From assembly GCF_001421165.1 (NCBI RefSeq), contig NZ_LMKB01000006.1:154419-218418 (forward strand): DNA of 64,000 bases. The letters are read 5' to 3'. The notes under the pieces were generated by a model. The model was not told where the DNA came from. It did no database searches and saw only the letters and a list, made by a program, of their open reading frames with translations. The stretch is from Frigoribacterium sp. Leaf8 (GTDB taxonomy: Bacteria; Actinomycetota; Actinomycetes; Actinomycetales; Microbacteriaceae). Made by a program: the position numbers and the translations under genes. Shown here in pieces: positions 18,357 through 26,932 of this stretch (its first letter is position 1; every line of letters begins with the position of its first letter).

Positions 18357-18392
18357 GACCGGTCGCCCTGACCCACCCCGGGGCGACCGGTC
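18357..18392. promoter_or_regulatory. Inverted repeat in the LAxTG-gene leader
   Basis: Perfect 12-bp arms (18357-18368 and 18381-18392) around a 12-nt spacer lie 31-66 bp before the LAxTG start. It could be an operator or a leader hairpin; no regulator family was matched. Confidence 0.45.
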
Positions 18393-18599
18393 GCCGTCCC
18401 GGTGATCCGGTCCGACGAGCACGACGTTAGCCACCGGGGGCGACGGATCCTCACGCCGTGACCAGGCCGTGACGAGAAGTCATCCGCAAGGTTGAGCCGT
18501 CCTCAATCCTCCGGCGCCGAGCGGGCTCACCCTCTCGTTCGGGGGGTGATTTGTGACGCATCCCGTGGTCGCTTTCAGCCGATTCCGCGCGCCCTCGGC

Positions 18600-18605
18600 T
18601 ACCGT
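18600..18605 (+). promoter_or_regulatory. -10 element for leaderless gtrA-like gene
   Basis: TACCGT lies 6 nt before the GTG at 18612, which has no ribosome-binding site. Confidence 0.4.
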
Positions 18606-18611
18606 GATGCA

Positions 18612-19121
18612 GTGCAAGCAGTCATCAAGCTCATCAGAGAGCACCCTTCCGCGGCGAGGTTCCTCGTCGTCGGGGGCATCGGCTTCGTGATCACCATGGT
18701 GATCAACTACGGGCTCAAGCTGTTCGTCATCCCTCAGCACCCCGTCACCGCCCTCGCGTTGGGCATCATCGTCGCGACGGTCTTCTCGTACTGGATGAAC
18801 AAGAAGTGGTCGTTCGACGACCGGGGCGAGCGTCACACCGCCCACGAGATGTTGCTCTTCGTCATCGTCAGCGTCATCGGGGTCGGCCTCAACTCCGCGC
18901 CGCTCTACCTCTCGCGCTACGGATTCGGCCTCGAGGTGCCGAACGTCTCGCGCACCACGCAAGAGATCGCCGACTTCGTCAGCGGGCCGATCATCGGCAC
19001 CATGCTCGCCATGGTGTTCCGGTACTGGGCGATGAACAAGTGGGTCTTCCCGAAGCGCGCCGAGCTCGTGGACGTCCTCTCGCCGACGTCCCCGTCGACG
19101 TCACCGACGCCGACGGTCTAG
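18612..19121 (+). CDS. GtrA family membrane protein
   Basis: 169 residues, four helices in the GtrA arrangement: a first helix RFLVVGGIGFVITMVINYGL, then the conserved FSYWMNKKWSF after helix two and its echo FRYWAMNKWVFPKR after helix four. GtrA-like proteins are thought to move polyprenyl-linked sugars across the membrane for cell-envelope glycosylation. It stands alone, and a second GtrA domain is fused to the GT2 at 61112. The GTG at 18612 is preferred: TACCGT lies 6 nt upstream and conserved sequence begins soon after. Its stop shares the bases CTAG with the stop of the converging TetR gene. Confidence 0.85.
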   Translation: MQAVIKLIREHPSAARFLVVGGIGFVITMVINYGLKLFVIPQHPVTALALGIIVATVFSYWMNKKWSFDDRGERHTAHEMLLFVIVSVIGVGLNSAPLYLSRYGFGLEVPNVSRTTQEIADFVSGPIIGTMLAMVFRYWAMNKWVFPKRAELVDVLSPTSPSTSPTPTV

Positions 19122-19750
19122 GCCGAGCGCGCCTCCCGGGCGTCGAGTCCGTCCGCGACGGGGCCCACGGCTGCCGCGACCACCGGCCCGAGGGGGCCGC
19201 GCGACACCCCGGCACGCGCCCAGTTCGCGATGGCGGCCGCCGCCGCCGCGATCAACGTCGACCCGATCACCTGCGCCGCGAGATCAGACCGATCCCGCCC
19301 CGACCGCTCGGCCACGTACGATGCGACCGCCCCCTGCTGACGCACGAACCGGACCGCGGCCGAGGCGACGAGGTCGTCGCCGAGGGCCATCGCCTCGGAC
19401 TGGGTCAGGGCCCAGGGCACGCGTTCGGGGTCGTGGGCCTCGGCGAGCGCGACGAGTGCGGCCTCGACCGCACGGACCGGCGACAAGTCGGAGGAGGCGC
19501 GCAGGAGGTCGCCGAGATCGGCGAGGCTCCGGTCGAGGTCGAGCCAGAAGAGGTCGGACTTGGCCTCGAAGTAGTTGAAGAACGTGCCACGGCTGACGCC
19601 GGCCCGACGGGCGATGTCGTCGACGGTCGTCCCGGCGTAGCCGTTCTCGAGGAACAACTCGGCCGCGGCGTCCGCCAGCATCTCGGCGGACGAGCGGCGA
19701 GGTCGGCCGACCGGCCGCCGAGGGCGGGTGGCGTCTGGTCCATCTGACAT
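19118..19750 (-). CDS. TetR family transcriptional regulator
   Basis: 210 residues. The N-terminal helix-turn-helix is clear: AAELFLENGYAGTTVDDIARR then AGVSRGTFFNYFEAKSDL (about residues 25-65). The C-terminal ligand domain is Ala-rich. Divergently transcribed from the oligopeptide ABC importer 116 bp away, so it probably represses that operon, itself, or both; the ligand is unknown. Start uncertain: an ATG-ATG pair 4-5 codons upstream (19762/19759) is an alternative, and neither has a strong ribosome-binding site. The stop overlaps the gtrA-like stop. Confidence 0.88.
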   Translation of the reverse strand: MSDGPDATRPRRPVGRPRRSSAEMLADAAAELFLENGYAGTTVDDIARRAGVSRGTFFNYFEAKSDLFWLDLDRSLADLGDLLRASSDLSPVRAVEAALVALAEAHDPERVPWALTQSEAMALGDDLVASAAVRFVRQQGAVASYVAERSGRDRSDLAAQVIGSTLIAAAAAAIANWARAGVSRGPLGPVVAAAVGPVADGLDAREARSA

Positions 19751-19866
19751 GGCCACCATCATGCCGCTAGACTCGACGGCGCACTTGTTGCACCCGGTCC
19801 ACGAATGCCGCCTCGTCTCGGCGTCGTCGGATCCCACCCGACGTCCCGTCACTCCCCCGGAGCCCC

Positions 19867-21504
19867 ATGCGCAGCCGCCTGCCCGTCCTGATCGCCGCCA
19901 CCGCCGTCGCGAGCCTCGTGCTCGCCGGCTGCACGAGCGGGGGCGACCCCGACACCTCGTCCACCCCGGTCGCCGGGGGGACGCTGACCTACGCCTCGGG
20001 CGACGCCGAGCCGACCTGCCTCGACCCCCACGTCGGCGGCAACTACCCGCAGGCACTCGTGTCGACGCAGTACCTCGAGTCGCTCGTCTCGAAGGACGCC
20101 AACGGCGACATCGTCCCGTGGCTGGCCGACTCGTGGCAGGAGGGCTCCGACGGCCTCAGCTGGACCTTCACGCTCAAGGACGGCGTCTCGTTCACCGACG
20201 GCACCCCCTTCGACGCCACCGCCGTGGCGGCCAACGTCGCCCATCTCCAGGACCCCGCGACGCTGTCGTCGACCGGGTACCTCGCCCTCGGGAAGGTCAC
20301 CGGCGTCGAGGCGGTCGACGCGCGCACGGCACGCTTCGACCTGAGCGAGCCCGACAGCGCCCTGCTCGAGTCCCTCTCACAGCCCTGGCTCGCGATGGAG
20401 TCACCCGAGGCCCTGACCCGGAGCCAGGAGGTCAACTGCGAATCACCGGTCGGCACCGGTCCGTTCGCGGTCGAGTCGTGGACCAAGCAGCAACAGGTCG
20501 TGCTCACCCGCAACGACGACTACAGCTCGCCGCCGGCCGATGCCGGGCACCAGGGGCCCGCCCACCTCGACGAGATCGTCTGGCGCTTCATCCCCGACTC
20601 GGCGTCCCGCTACGCCGCGCTGCAGGCCGGCCAGGTCGACGTGATCGACAACGCCCAGCCCGACACCCTCGTCGCCGCGGCGAAGGACGACTCGCTCGAC
20701 GAGATCGACGCCCCGCGCCCCGGCGCCTCCAACCGCATCGAGCTCAACGCCGGCAAGGCGCCCTTCGACGACGCGAGCGTCCGCGAGGCGTTCATCCGCG
20801 GTGTCGACGTCGACTCGGGCATCGACTCGCTGTTCTTCGGCACGGCGAAGCGGTCGTACAGTCCGCTGTCGAGCGTCGAGCCGCTGGCGTTCTCCGACGA
20901 GTCGCTCTTCGACGTCGACACCGACGCGGCGAACGACCTGCTCGACGAGGCCGGGTGGAGCACCCGCGACGCGGACGGGTACCGCACGAAGGACGGCGTG
21001 CGACTCGCCGCGACCTTCCCCGTGAGCACGAACCAGTCGATCCCCGCCGAGCAGTCGCTGTTCGAGCAGGTCCAGGCCGGCGCGAAAGACCTGGGCTTCG
21101 ACGTCACCCTCGAACCCCTCGACCTCTCGAGCTGGTACGGCGCCCTCGCGGCGAACGAGTACGACCTGGTGAGCGCGCCCTACACGAAGGTCGGCCCCGA
21201 CGTGCTGCGCATCCTCTACGACAGCGACGGCATCACCCCCGCCCCGAGCGGCTACTTCGCCAACCTCTCGCAGACGAGCGACCCGGCCCTCGACGACCTG
21301 TTGACCCGCGCCTCCCGGACGAGCGACGCCGACGAGCGCGCCGACCTCTACCAGCAGGCCCAGCAGACCATCCTCGAGGGATGGCATGTCCTGCCGCTGT
21401 ACGACCAGCAGAACCACTACCTGGTGCGCTCAGCCGTCCAGGGCGTCCGGGCCCTGCCGACGGTCCAGGCACCGACGATGTACGACGCCTACAAGACGAG
21501 CTGA
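19867..21504 (+). CDS. ABC importer substrate-binding lipoprotein (peptide/nickel, SBP family 5)
   Basis: 545 residues. Lipoprotein signal peptide with lipobox LAGC at Cys20, then a family-5 solute-binding fold: GGTLTYASGDAEPTCLDPH near the start, the SWQEGSDGLSWTFTLKDGVSFTDGTPFDA stretch (about 82-110) and NAGKAPFDDASVREAF. It should capture oligopeptides, nickel chelates or similar ligands outside the membrane and deliver them to the two permeases encoded next. First gene of a four-gene operon; a TAGACT -10 at 19768-19773 would give a leader of about 87 nt. Confidence 0.92.
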   Translation: MRSRLPVLIAATAVASLVLAGCTSGGDPDTSSTPVAGGTLTYASGDAEPTCLDPHVGGNYPQALVSTQYLESLVSKDANGDIVPWLADSWQEGSDGLSWTFTLKDGVSFTDGTPFDATAVAANVAHLQDPATLSSTGYLALGKVTGVEAVDARTARFDLSEPDSALLESLSQPWLAMESPEALTRSQEVNCESPVGTGPFAVESWTKQQQVVLTRNDDYSSPPADAGHQGPAHLDEIVWRFIPDSASRYAALQAGQVDVIDNAQPDTLVAAAKDDSLDEIDAPRPGASNRIELNAGKAPFDDASVREAFIRGVDVDSGIDSLFFGTAKRSYSPLSSVEPLAFSDESLFDVDTDAANDLLDEAGWSTRDADGYRTKDGVRLAATFPVSTNQSIPAEQSLFEQVQAGAKDLGFDVTLEPLDLSSWYGALAANEYDLVSAPYTKVGPDVLRILYDSDGITPAPSGYFANLSQTSDPALDDLLTRASRTSDADERADLYQQAQQTILEGWHVLPLYDQQNHYLVRSAVQGVRALPTVQAPTMYDAYKTS

Positions 21505-21508
21505 TCGA

Positions 21509-22459
21509 GTGCTTCCGGGGCGGTGGCGACGGGCGGGTCGGTGGCTCGTCGGCCGCCTGCTCGGCGCGGTCTTCGTGCTCTGGGCCGTCGCGACGCTGAT
21601 CTTCTTCGCCATCCGGCTCGTCCCGGGCGACCCGGCCGAGGCGATCCTCGGCGGTCCGGGGTCGCAGGCCTCGGCCGAAGCCCTCGACTCCGTCCGTCGG
21701 CAGTACGGCCTGGACCAGCCGTTGTTCGTGCAGTACCTCGCGCAGCTCGGACGGCTCGCCACGGGCGACCTCGGGACGTCGTACTCGATGCGGACCGACG
21801 TCGGCCGGTTGCTGCTCGACCAGTTGCCGGGCACGATCGGTCTCGCGCTCCTCGCCCTGGTGGTGGCCTGGTCGATCGCGATCGCGACGGCCTGGTGGGC
21901 GACCCTCGGCGGCCGGATCGCCTCCGCGGTGTCGTCGGGTCTCGAGGTCGTCGCCTCGGCCGTGCCGCACTTCTGGCTGGCGAGTCTGCTCATCCTCGTC
22001 TTCAGCACCCGGCTCGGGCTGCTGCCCCCGGTGAGCACGGGAACCCCCGCGGGACTCGTCCTGCCGGTCGTCACCCTGGCGATCCCCGTCGCCGGGTTCC
22101 TCGGGCAGGTCACCCGCGACTCGCTGCTCGACGCGGCGGCCACCCCGTTCGCCCTCTCGGCACGTGCCCGGGGCGAGGGCCCGTCGGGACTCTTCGTCCG
22201 CCACCTGCTCCGACACGCGGCGCTGCCCGGGCTCGCCCTGTCGGGCTGGGCCTTCGGCTCGTTGCTCAGCGGCGCGGTCGTGGTCGAGTCGGTCTTCGCC
22301 CGCCCGGGTCTCGGTCGCACCCTGCTCGGCGCGGTCACGCTGCGCGACATCCCGCTCGTGACCGGCGTCGCCCTGGTCTCCGCGCTCGCCTACGTCGTCG
22401 TGGTCGCGCTCGGCGACCTGGCCGAACGCGCGGTCGACCCGAGAGGACGTGCGGCATGA
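21509..22459 (+). CDS. ABC importer permease (DppB-like)
   Basis: 316 residues, six helices. N-terminal helix (LLGAVFVLWAVATLIFFAIRLVPGDPAEAI) with the GDPA motif typical of DppB/OppB proteins, and the binding-protein-dependent transport loop near ARARGEGPSGLFVRHLLRHA. The GTG start lies 4 nt after the lipoprotein stop; its own stop overlaps the next permease by 4 nt (ATGA). Long in-frame extensions upstream would run inside the preceding gene and are rejected. Confidence 0.9.
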   Translation: MLPGRWRRAGRWLVGRLLGAVFVLWAVATLIFFAIRLVPGDPAEAILGGPGSQASAEALDSVRRQYGLDQPLFVQYLAQLGRLATGDLGTSYSMRTDVGRLLLDQLPGTIGLALLALVVAWSIAIATAWWATLGGRIASAVSSGLEVVASAVPHFWLASLLILVFSTRLGLLPPVSTGTPAGLVLPVVTLAIPVAGFLGQVTRDSLLDAAATPFALSARARGEGPSGLFVRHLLRHAALPGLALSGWAFGSLLSGAVVVESVFARPGLGRTLLGAVTLRDIPLVTGVALVSALAYVVVVALGDLAERAVDPRGRAA

Positions 22460-23352
22460 CGGCGCTGCCCGACCTGCCCCGGGGTGCCGACCCGGCCCGC
22501 GCCTCCTCGTCCCGCACGGCCCGGCGGCGCCTGCCGCTCGGCCCGACCGAACTCGTGGCGGCCGCACTGCTCTCGCTGCTGGTCGTGATGGCGGTCGCAC
22601 CGGGCCTGTTGGCCCCCGCCGACCCGCTCGCCGTGTCGCCGACCGACGCGTTCGCCGGTCCGTCGCTCGCGCACCCGTTCGGCACCGACGAGTCGGGGCG
22701 AGGCGTGTGGACCCGCGTCGTCCACGGAGCCGGTGCCTCGCTGACGATCGGCCTCGTCGCCACGATGATCGGGACGGGACTCGGCGTGGTCCTCGGCGTC
22801 CTGGCGGGCCTCGGCGGTCGCGGCCTCGTCGGCCGCGCGACCGACGCCGGCGTGAGCCGCGTCCTCGAGGTGCTCTTCGCCCTGCCCGGCCTCTTGCTGG
22901 CGCTCGTCGTCATCGCCTTCACCGGGCCGGGGGCCGTGCCGGCGACGATCGCCGTCGGCCTCGCGACCGCGCCGGGGTACGCGCGGATCGTCCGCAGCCA
23001 GGTGGCGGCCGTCCGCCGGTCGCCGATGGTCGAGGCCGCGACGGTGCTCGGCCGTCGCCCCGGGCTCGTCCTCGTGCGTCACGTGCTGCCGAACGCCCTC
23101 GCCCCCGTGGTCGTGCTCGCCACGCTGGGCCTCGGTCAGGCCGTGGTCTGGGCCTCGTCGCTGAGCTACCTCGGGCTGGGGTCGCCGCCCCCGGCACCCG
23201 AGTGGGGCGCGATGCTCTCGGCCGGGCGCACGTACCTCGCGGTCGCCTGGTGGATGACCGTCTTCCCGGGGCTCGCCGTCGTGGTGACGGCCGCGTCGGC
23301 CACGGTGCTGGGGCGAGGTCTCGCACGACGCGGACGAGGAGGACGACGATGA
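22456..23352 (+). CDS. ABC importer permease (DppC-like)
   Basis: 298 residues. A hydrophilic N-terminus, one helix, then HPFGTDESGRGVWTRVVHGA (the OppC/DppC N-terminal signature, about 75-94), further helices and the coupling loop MVEAATVLGRRPGLVLVRHVLPN. It pairs with the DppB-like permease to form the channel. Coupled to its neighbours by ATGA overlaps at both ends. Confidence 0.9.
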   Translation: MTALPDLPRGADPARASSSRTARRRLPLGPTELVAAALLSLLVVMAVAPGLLAPADPLAVSPTDAFAGPSLAHPFGTDESGRGVWTRVVHGAGASLTIGLVATMIGTGLGVVLGVLAGLGGRGLVGRATDAGVSRVLEVLFALPGLLLALVVIAFTGPGAVPATIAVGLATAPGYARIVRSQVAAVRRSPMVEAATVLGRRPGLVLVRHVLPNALAPVVVLATLGLGQAVVWASSLSYLGLGSPPPAPEWGAMLSAGRTYLAVAWWMTVFPGLAVVVTAASATVLGRGLARRGRGGRR

Positions 23353-25079
23353 CCACGGACCCGCTGGCGACCGGCGCCGCTCCCCGCGACCGGCACCGCG
23401 CCTCCTCGGACGACCTCGTCGTCGACCGCCTGCACGTCACCTTCGGCGGGGTGACGGCCGTCGACGACGTGTCGTTCTCGATGGGTCGCGGCGAATGCGT
23501 GGCCCTGGTCGGCGAGTCCGGCTCGGGCAAGAGCGTGACCGCGCGGGCCCTGCTCGGGCTGACCGGTGGCACCGTGACGGCCGACGCCCTGCGGCTCGGT
23601 GACGACGACCTGCTCACCCTGTCCGAACGGGGCTGGCGTCGGCTGCGGGGACCGCGCATCGGACTCGTGCTGCAGGACGCCCTGGTCTCGCTCGACCCCC
23701 TGCGCCCGGTCGGCCGCGAGATCGACGATGCCCTGCGACTGCACACGCGACTCTCGCCGGCCGCCCGCCGAGCCCGCGTGCGGGAGGCCCTCACCGAGGT
23801 CGGCATGCCCGACCCCGAGGTGCGCCGGGGGCTGCGGTCGGGCGAGCTGTCGGGTGGACTGCGGCAGCGGGCGCTCATCGCCGCGGCCCTCGCCCTGCGA
23901 CCCGGCGTGATCGTCGCCGACGAGCCCACCACCGCCCTCGACGCCGAGGTGCAGCGTCTCGTCGTCGACCGACTCGCCGCCCTGCGCGACGCGGGCACGG
24001 CCGTCCTCGCGATCAGTCACGACCTCGGGGTCGTCCGGCGCCTGGCCGACCGCGTGGTCGTGATGCGCGACGGGCACGTCGTCGAGCAGGGTGACACGGC
24101 GACCGTGCTCGACTCGCCGCAGGCCGACTACACGCGCATGCTCATCGCCGCCCTGCCCGGCGGAGCCCCGCGGGGTCGCCGCCTCTCCGCCCCCGCGACC
24201 TCCGACGGCGCGGACGCAGGAGGCGCGCCCGCGTCGACGACGCCGGTCGCCTCCGACGCGCCCGGCCCAGGAGGCGCTCCCGGCCCGTCGACGCCGGTCG
24301 CGGCGACGACTCCCCCGTCCGGCCCCGTCCTCCTGGCGACGGGCCTGCGCCGGGTCTTCCCGGGGCGCCGGGGGCCCGACCGGGTCGCCGTGGACGACGT
24401 CTCGCTCTCGCTCGGGTCCGGCGAGACGCTCGGCCTCGTCGGTGCGTCGGGTTCGGGCAAGACGACGACGGCCCGCCTGCTGCTCGGCCTCGACGACCTC
24501 GACGCCGGGACGGTCGACCTACTCGGCACGTCCTGGGCCCCGGCCCGCGAGCGCGACCGTCGTCCCCGCCGTGGCGACCTCGGCGCCGTCTACCAGGACC
24601 CCTCGAGCTCGTTCGACCCCCGGTTCACGGTCGGCCGCCTGCTGGCCGACGCGCTGACGTCGGGCCGCAGCACGCGCCTCGGTCCCGTCGAACCCGAGGT
24701 CGTCGCCCTGCTGGCACGGGTCGGACTCGACGCCGACACGGTGACGCGGCGGCCCGACACCCTGTCGGGCGGGCAGCGGCAGCGGGTGGCGATCGCCCGC
24801 GCCCTGGCCCCGCGGCCCCGCGTGATCGTCTGCGACGAGCCGGTCTCGGCCCTCGACGTCTCGGTCCAGGCCCAGGTGCTCGACCTCCTCGACGAGTTGC
24901 AGCGACAGGACGGGCTCGCCTACGTCTTCATCTCGCACGACCTGGACGTCGTCGAGCACATGTCCGATCGCGTGGCCGTGATGCACGAGGGCCGGATCGT
25001 CGAGCAGGGCCGCACGGCCGACGTGTTCTCCGCCCCGCAGCACGCCCACACCCGCGCCCTGCTCGCCGCCCGCCCCTAG
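23349..25079 (+). CDS. Fused dual ATP-binding protein of peptide/nickel ABC importer
   Basis: 576 residues: a DppD-like and a DppF-like ATPase in one chain. Domain 1 (about 20-265) has Walker A GESGSGKS, signature LSGGLRQR (usually LSGGMRQR) and VIVADEPTTALD. Domain 2 (about 325-570) has GASGSGKT, LSGGQRQR and VIVCDEPVSALD. The linker (about 270-325) is Ala/Pro/Thr-rich with near-repeats of GGAP...STTPVA, including a copy of the dispersed motif. It energises the permease pair upstream (ATGA overlap). Followed by a 17-bp tandem repeat that begins inside its stop region. Confidence 0.92.
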   Translation: MTTDPLATGAAPRDRHRASSDDLVVDRLHVTFGGVTAVDDVSFSMGRGECVALVGESGSGKSVTARALLGLTGGTVTADALRLGDDDLLTLSERGWRRLRGPRIGLVLQDALVSLDPLRPVGREIDDALRLHTRLSPAARRARVREALTEVGMPDPEVRRGLRSGELSGGLRQRALIAAALALRPGVIVADEPTTALDAEVQRLVVDRLAALRDAGTAVLAISHDLGVVRRLADRVVVMRDGHVVEQGDTATVLDSPQADYTRMLIAALPGGAPRGRRLSAPATSDGADAGGAPASTTPVASDAPGPGGAPGPSTPVAATTPPSGPVLLATGLRRVFPGRRGPDRVAVDDVSLSLGSGETLGLVGASGSGKTTTARLLLGLDDLDAGTVDLLGTSWAPARERDRRPRRGDLGAVYQDPSSSFDPRFTVGRLLADALTSGRSTRLGPVEPEVVALLARVGLDADTVTRRPDTLSGGQRQRVAIARALAPRPRVIVCDEPVSALDVSVQAQVLDLLDELQRQDGLAYVFISHDLDVVEHMSDRVAVMHEGRIVEQGRTADVFSAPQHAHTRALLAARP

Positions 25080-25105
25080 CCGGGCCCTGCCCCTAGCCGG
25101 GCCCT
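25072..25105. repeat. 17-bp tandem duplication at the end of the ABC operon
   Basis: Two exact adjacent copies of GCCCCTAGCCGGGCCCT (25072-25088, 25089-25105). The first contains the TAG stop of the ATPase gene. It lies in the 71-bp gap between convergent genes, which is otherwise extremely GC-rich and could fold as a terminator. Confidence 0.75.
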
Positions 25106-25150
25106 GCCCCGGGGCGGACCCGGCCCCGCCCGCCGGGGCCCGCGGCCGCC

Positions 25151-26686
25151 TCAGCCGCGGCGGGCGGCGTCGGCCTCGGCGGCCTTCGGGTCGACCACGT
25201 CGATGAGGCCGGACTGCGCCCACTCGAGCGCCCAGTCCGACTTCGCGACCTCGCTCGACTCGTCGGCGTAGGCCTCGACCAGCTCGCGCGCCTCGTCGTC
25301 GGTCGCGACCGAGGGGCCCGAGCCGAGCAGCGGCTCGTTGGCGGTCTCCTTCGTGAACCACACGGCGACGAGGCCGATGACGGCCGCGGCCATGAGGTAG
25401 AAGGCGGGGATGTCGTGGGCCCAGGAGAAGCCCTCGCCCTCGGCCCAGACGACCAGCGCCTCGGTGGCCAGGGGCGTGGTGCCGCCGAAGAGCGAGACGG
25501 ACACGTTGAACGCGATGGCCAGTGCGCCGTAGCGGATGATCGTCGGGAACAGCGCGGGCAGCGTCGACGGCATGGTCGACGTGAACGTGACGAGCACCAG
25601 GCCGAGCACCAGCAGGCCGACGAAGACGAGCGGCGTGCTCTCGGACTGCACGAGCTTGAGCGCCGGCCACGACAGCACCAAGAATCCGACGCAGCCGGCG
25701 AACAGCACCGGTCGACGGCCGAACCGGTCGCTCAGGCGTCCGCTGAACGTGATGACGATCATCATCAGCACCATCACGACGATGACGAGCAACAGCCCCG
25801 AGGTCGCACTGCGGCCCAGCGTGTTGGTGAGGTAGGTCGGCATGTACGACAGCAGCATGTAGTCGGTCACGTTGAAGACGAGCACCAGGCCGATGCAGAC
25901 GATCAACGCCCGCCAGTTCTCGGCGAAGAGCTTCACGAGGGGCACCTTGACGTGCTCGCGACCGGCGGCTTCTTCTTGCTGCTTCTGGAAGGCCGGCGTC
26001 TCTTCGAGCTTGAGGCGCAGGTAGAGCCCGATCAGGCCGAGCGGTCCGGCGATCAGGAACGGGATGCGCCAGCCCCAGGCGAGCAGCGCCTCCTCGCTCA
26101 TGCCGAGCTGGAGGCCGGTGACCAGCGAGGCGCCGAGCACGTAGCCGGCGAGCGTGCCGAACTCGAGCCACGAGCCCATGAAGCCGCGGCGCTTGTCGGG
26201 CGAGTACTCGGCGATGAACGTGGCCGCGCCTCCGTACTCACCGCCGGTCGAGAAGCCCTGCAGGAGGCGCGCCAGCAGCAGCAGGACGGGCGCCCAGAGG
26301 CCGATGGTCGCGTACGACGGGATCAGGCCGATGGCGAGCGTCCCCGCGGCCATCAGGATCATCGTGAGGGCGAGCACTTTCTGGCGTCCGATGCGGTCGC
26401 CGAGCGGGCCGAAGAACGCGCCGCCGATCGGCCGCACGATGAACGCGGCGGTGAACGTGCCGAAGGTGAACAGGATGTTGAGCGCGTCGTTGCCCGGCGG
26501 GAAGAACACCTGGGCGATGGTCGTCGTGATGTAGGCGTAGACGCCGAAGTCGAACCACTCCATGGCGTTTCCGAGGGCTGCGGCGCTGACCGCGCGCTTG
26601 AGCAGACCCTCTTCGACGACGGTGACGTCGTCGGTGGTCAGGCTGCGGCGGGCGGGCTTCTTGCTGTCGTTCTTCTTGGCTGACAT
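25151..26686 (-). CDS. MHS-family MFS transporter (ProP-like)
   Basis: 511 residues, 12 predicted helices. It matches the metabolite:H+ symporter branch of the MFS (ProP, ShiA, KgtP): GNAMEWFDFGVYAYITTTIAQVFFP at the first helix (about 39-63), GDRIGRQKVL in loop 2-3 (about 96-105), and QGFSTGGEYGGAATFIAEYSP in helix 4-5. ProP-type compatible-solute (proline/betaine) uptake is the nearest match, but substrate is inferred by family only. Ribosome-binding site CTGGAGG precedes the ATG; a TAGGCT -10 sits about 65 bp upstream. Divergent from valS. Confidence 0.88.
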   Translation of the reverse strand: MSAKKNDSKKPARRSLTTDDVTVVEEGLLKRAVSAAALGNAMEWFDFGVYAYITTTIAQVFFPPGNDALNILFTFGTFTAAFIVRPIGGAFFGPLGDRIGRQKVLALTMILMAAGTLAIGLIPSYATIGLWAPVLLLLARLLQGFSTGGEYGGAATFIAEYSPDKRRGFMGSWLEFGTLAGYVLGASLVTGLQLGMSEEALLAWGWRIPFLIAGPLGLIGLYLRLKLEETPAFQKQQEEAAGREHVKVPLVKLFAENWRALIVCIGLVLVFNVTDYMLLSYMPTYLTNTLGRSATSGLLLVIVVMVLMMIVITFSGRLSDRFGRRPVLFAGCVGFLVLSWPALKLVQSESTPLVFVGLLVLGLVLVTFTSTMPSTLPALFPTIIRYGALAIAFNVSVSLFGGTTPLATEALVVWAEGEGFSWAHDIPAFYLMAAAVIGLVAVWFTKETANEPLLGSGPSVATDDEARELVEAYADESSEVAKSDWALEWAQSGLIDVVDPKAAEADAARRG

Positions 26687-26860
26687 CGGGTGAGGCCTCC
26701 AGGTCGTCGGGCGGTGGCAGTCGACCCCAGCGTCGGCAAAAAACCCGTCGAGCCTAACAGAACCGCCATGTCAGTACCAGTGCAGGGCGTGCAGGCGTGC
26801 AGCCACCGCAGCGCGCAGGAGGCGCGGTGGCGGTCCACGAGGAGCCCTCGCGGGGGTGCG

Positions 26861-26866
26861 TACACT
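26861..26866 (+). promoter_or_regulatory. Candidate valS -10 element
   Basis: TACACT lies about 67 bp before the valS start. No clear -35 was seen. The short leader (about 60 nt) shows no T-box, unlike ileS. Confidence 0.35.
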
Positions 26867-26932
26867 GGTCGGAGTCCCACAACCAGGCACCTCCCCACCG
26901 ACACGGTGCCGTCCACAGAACCGGAGAAGACC

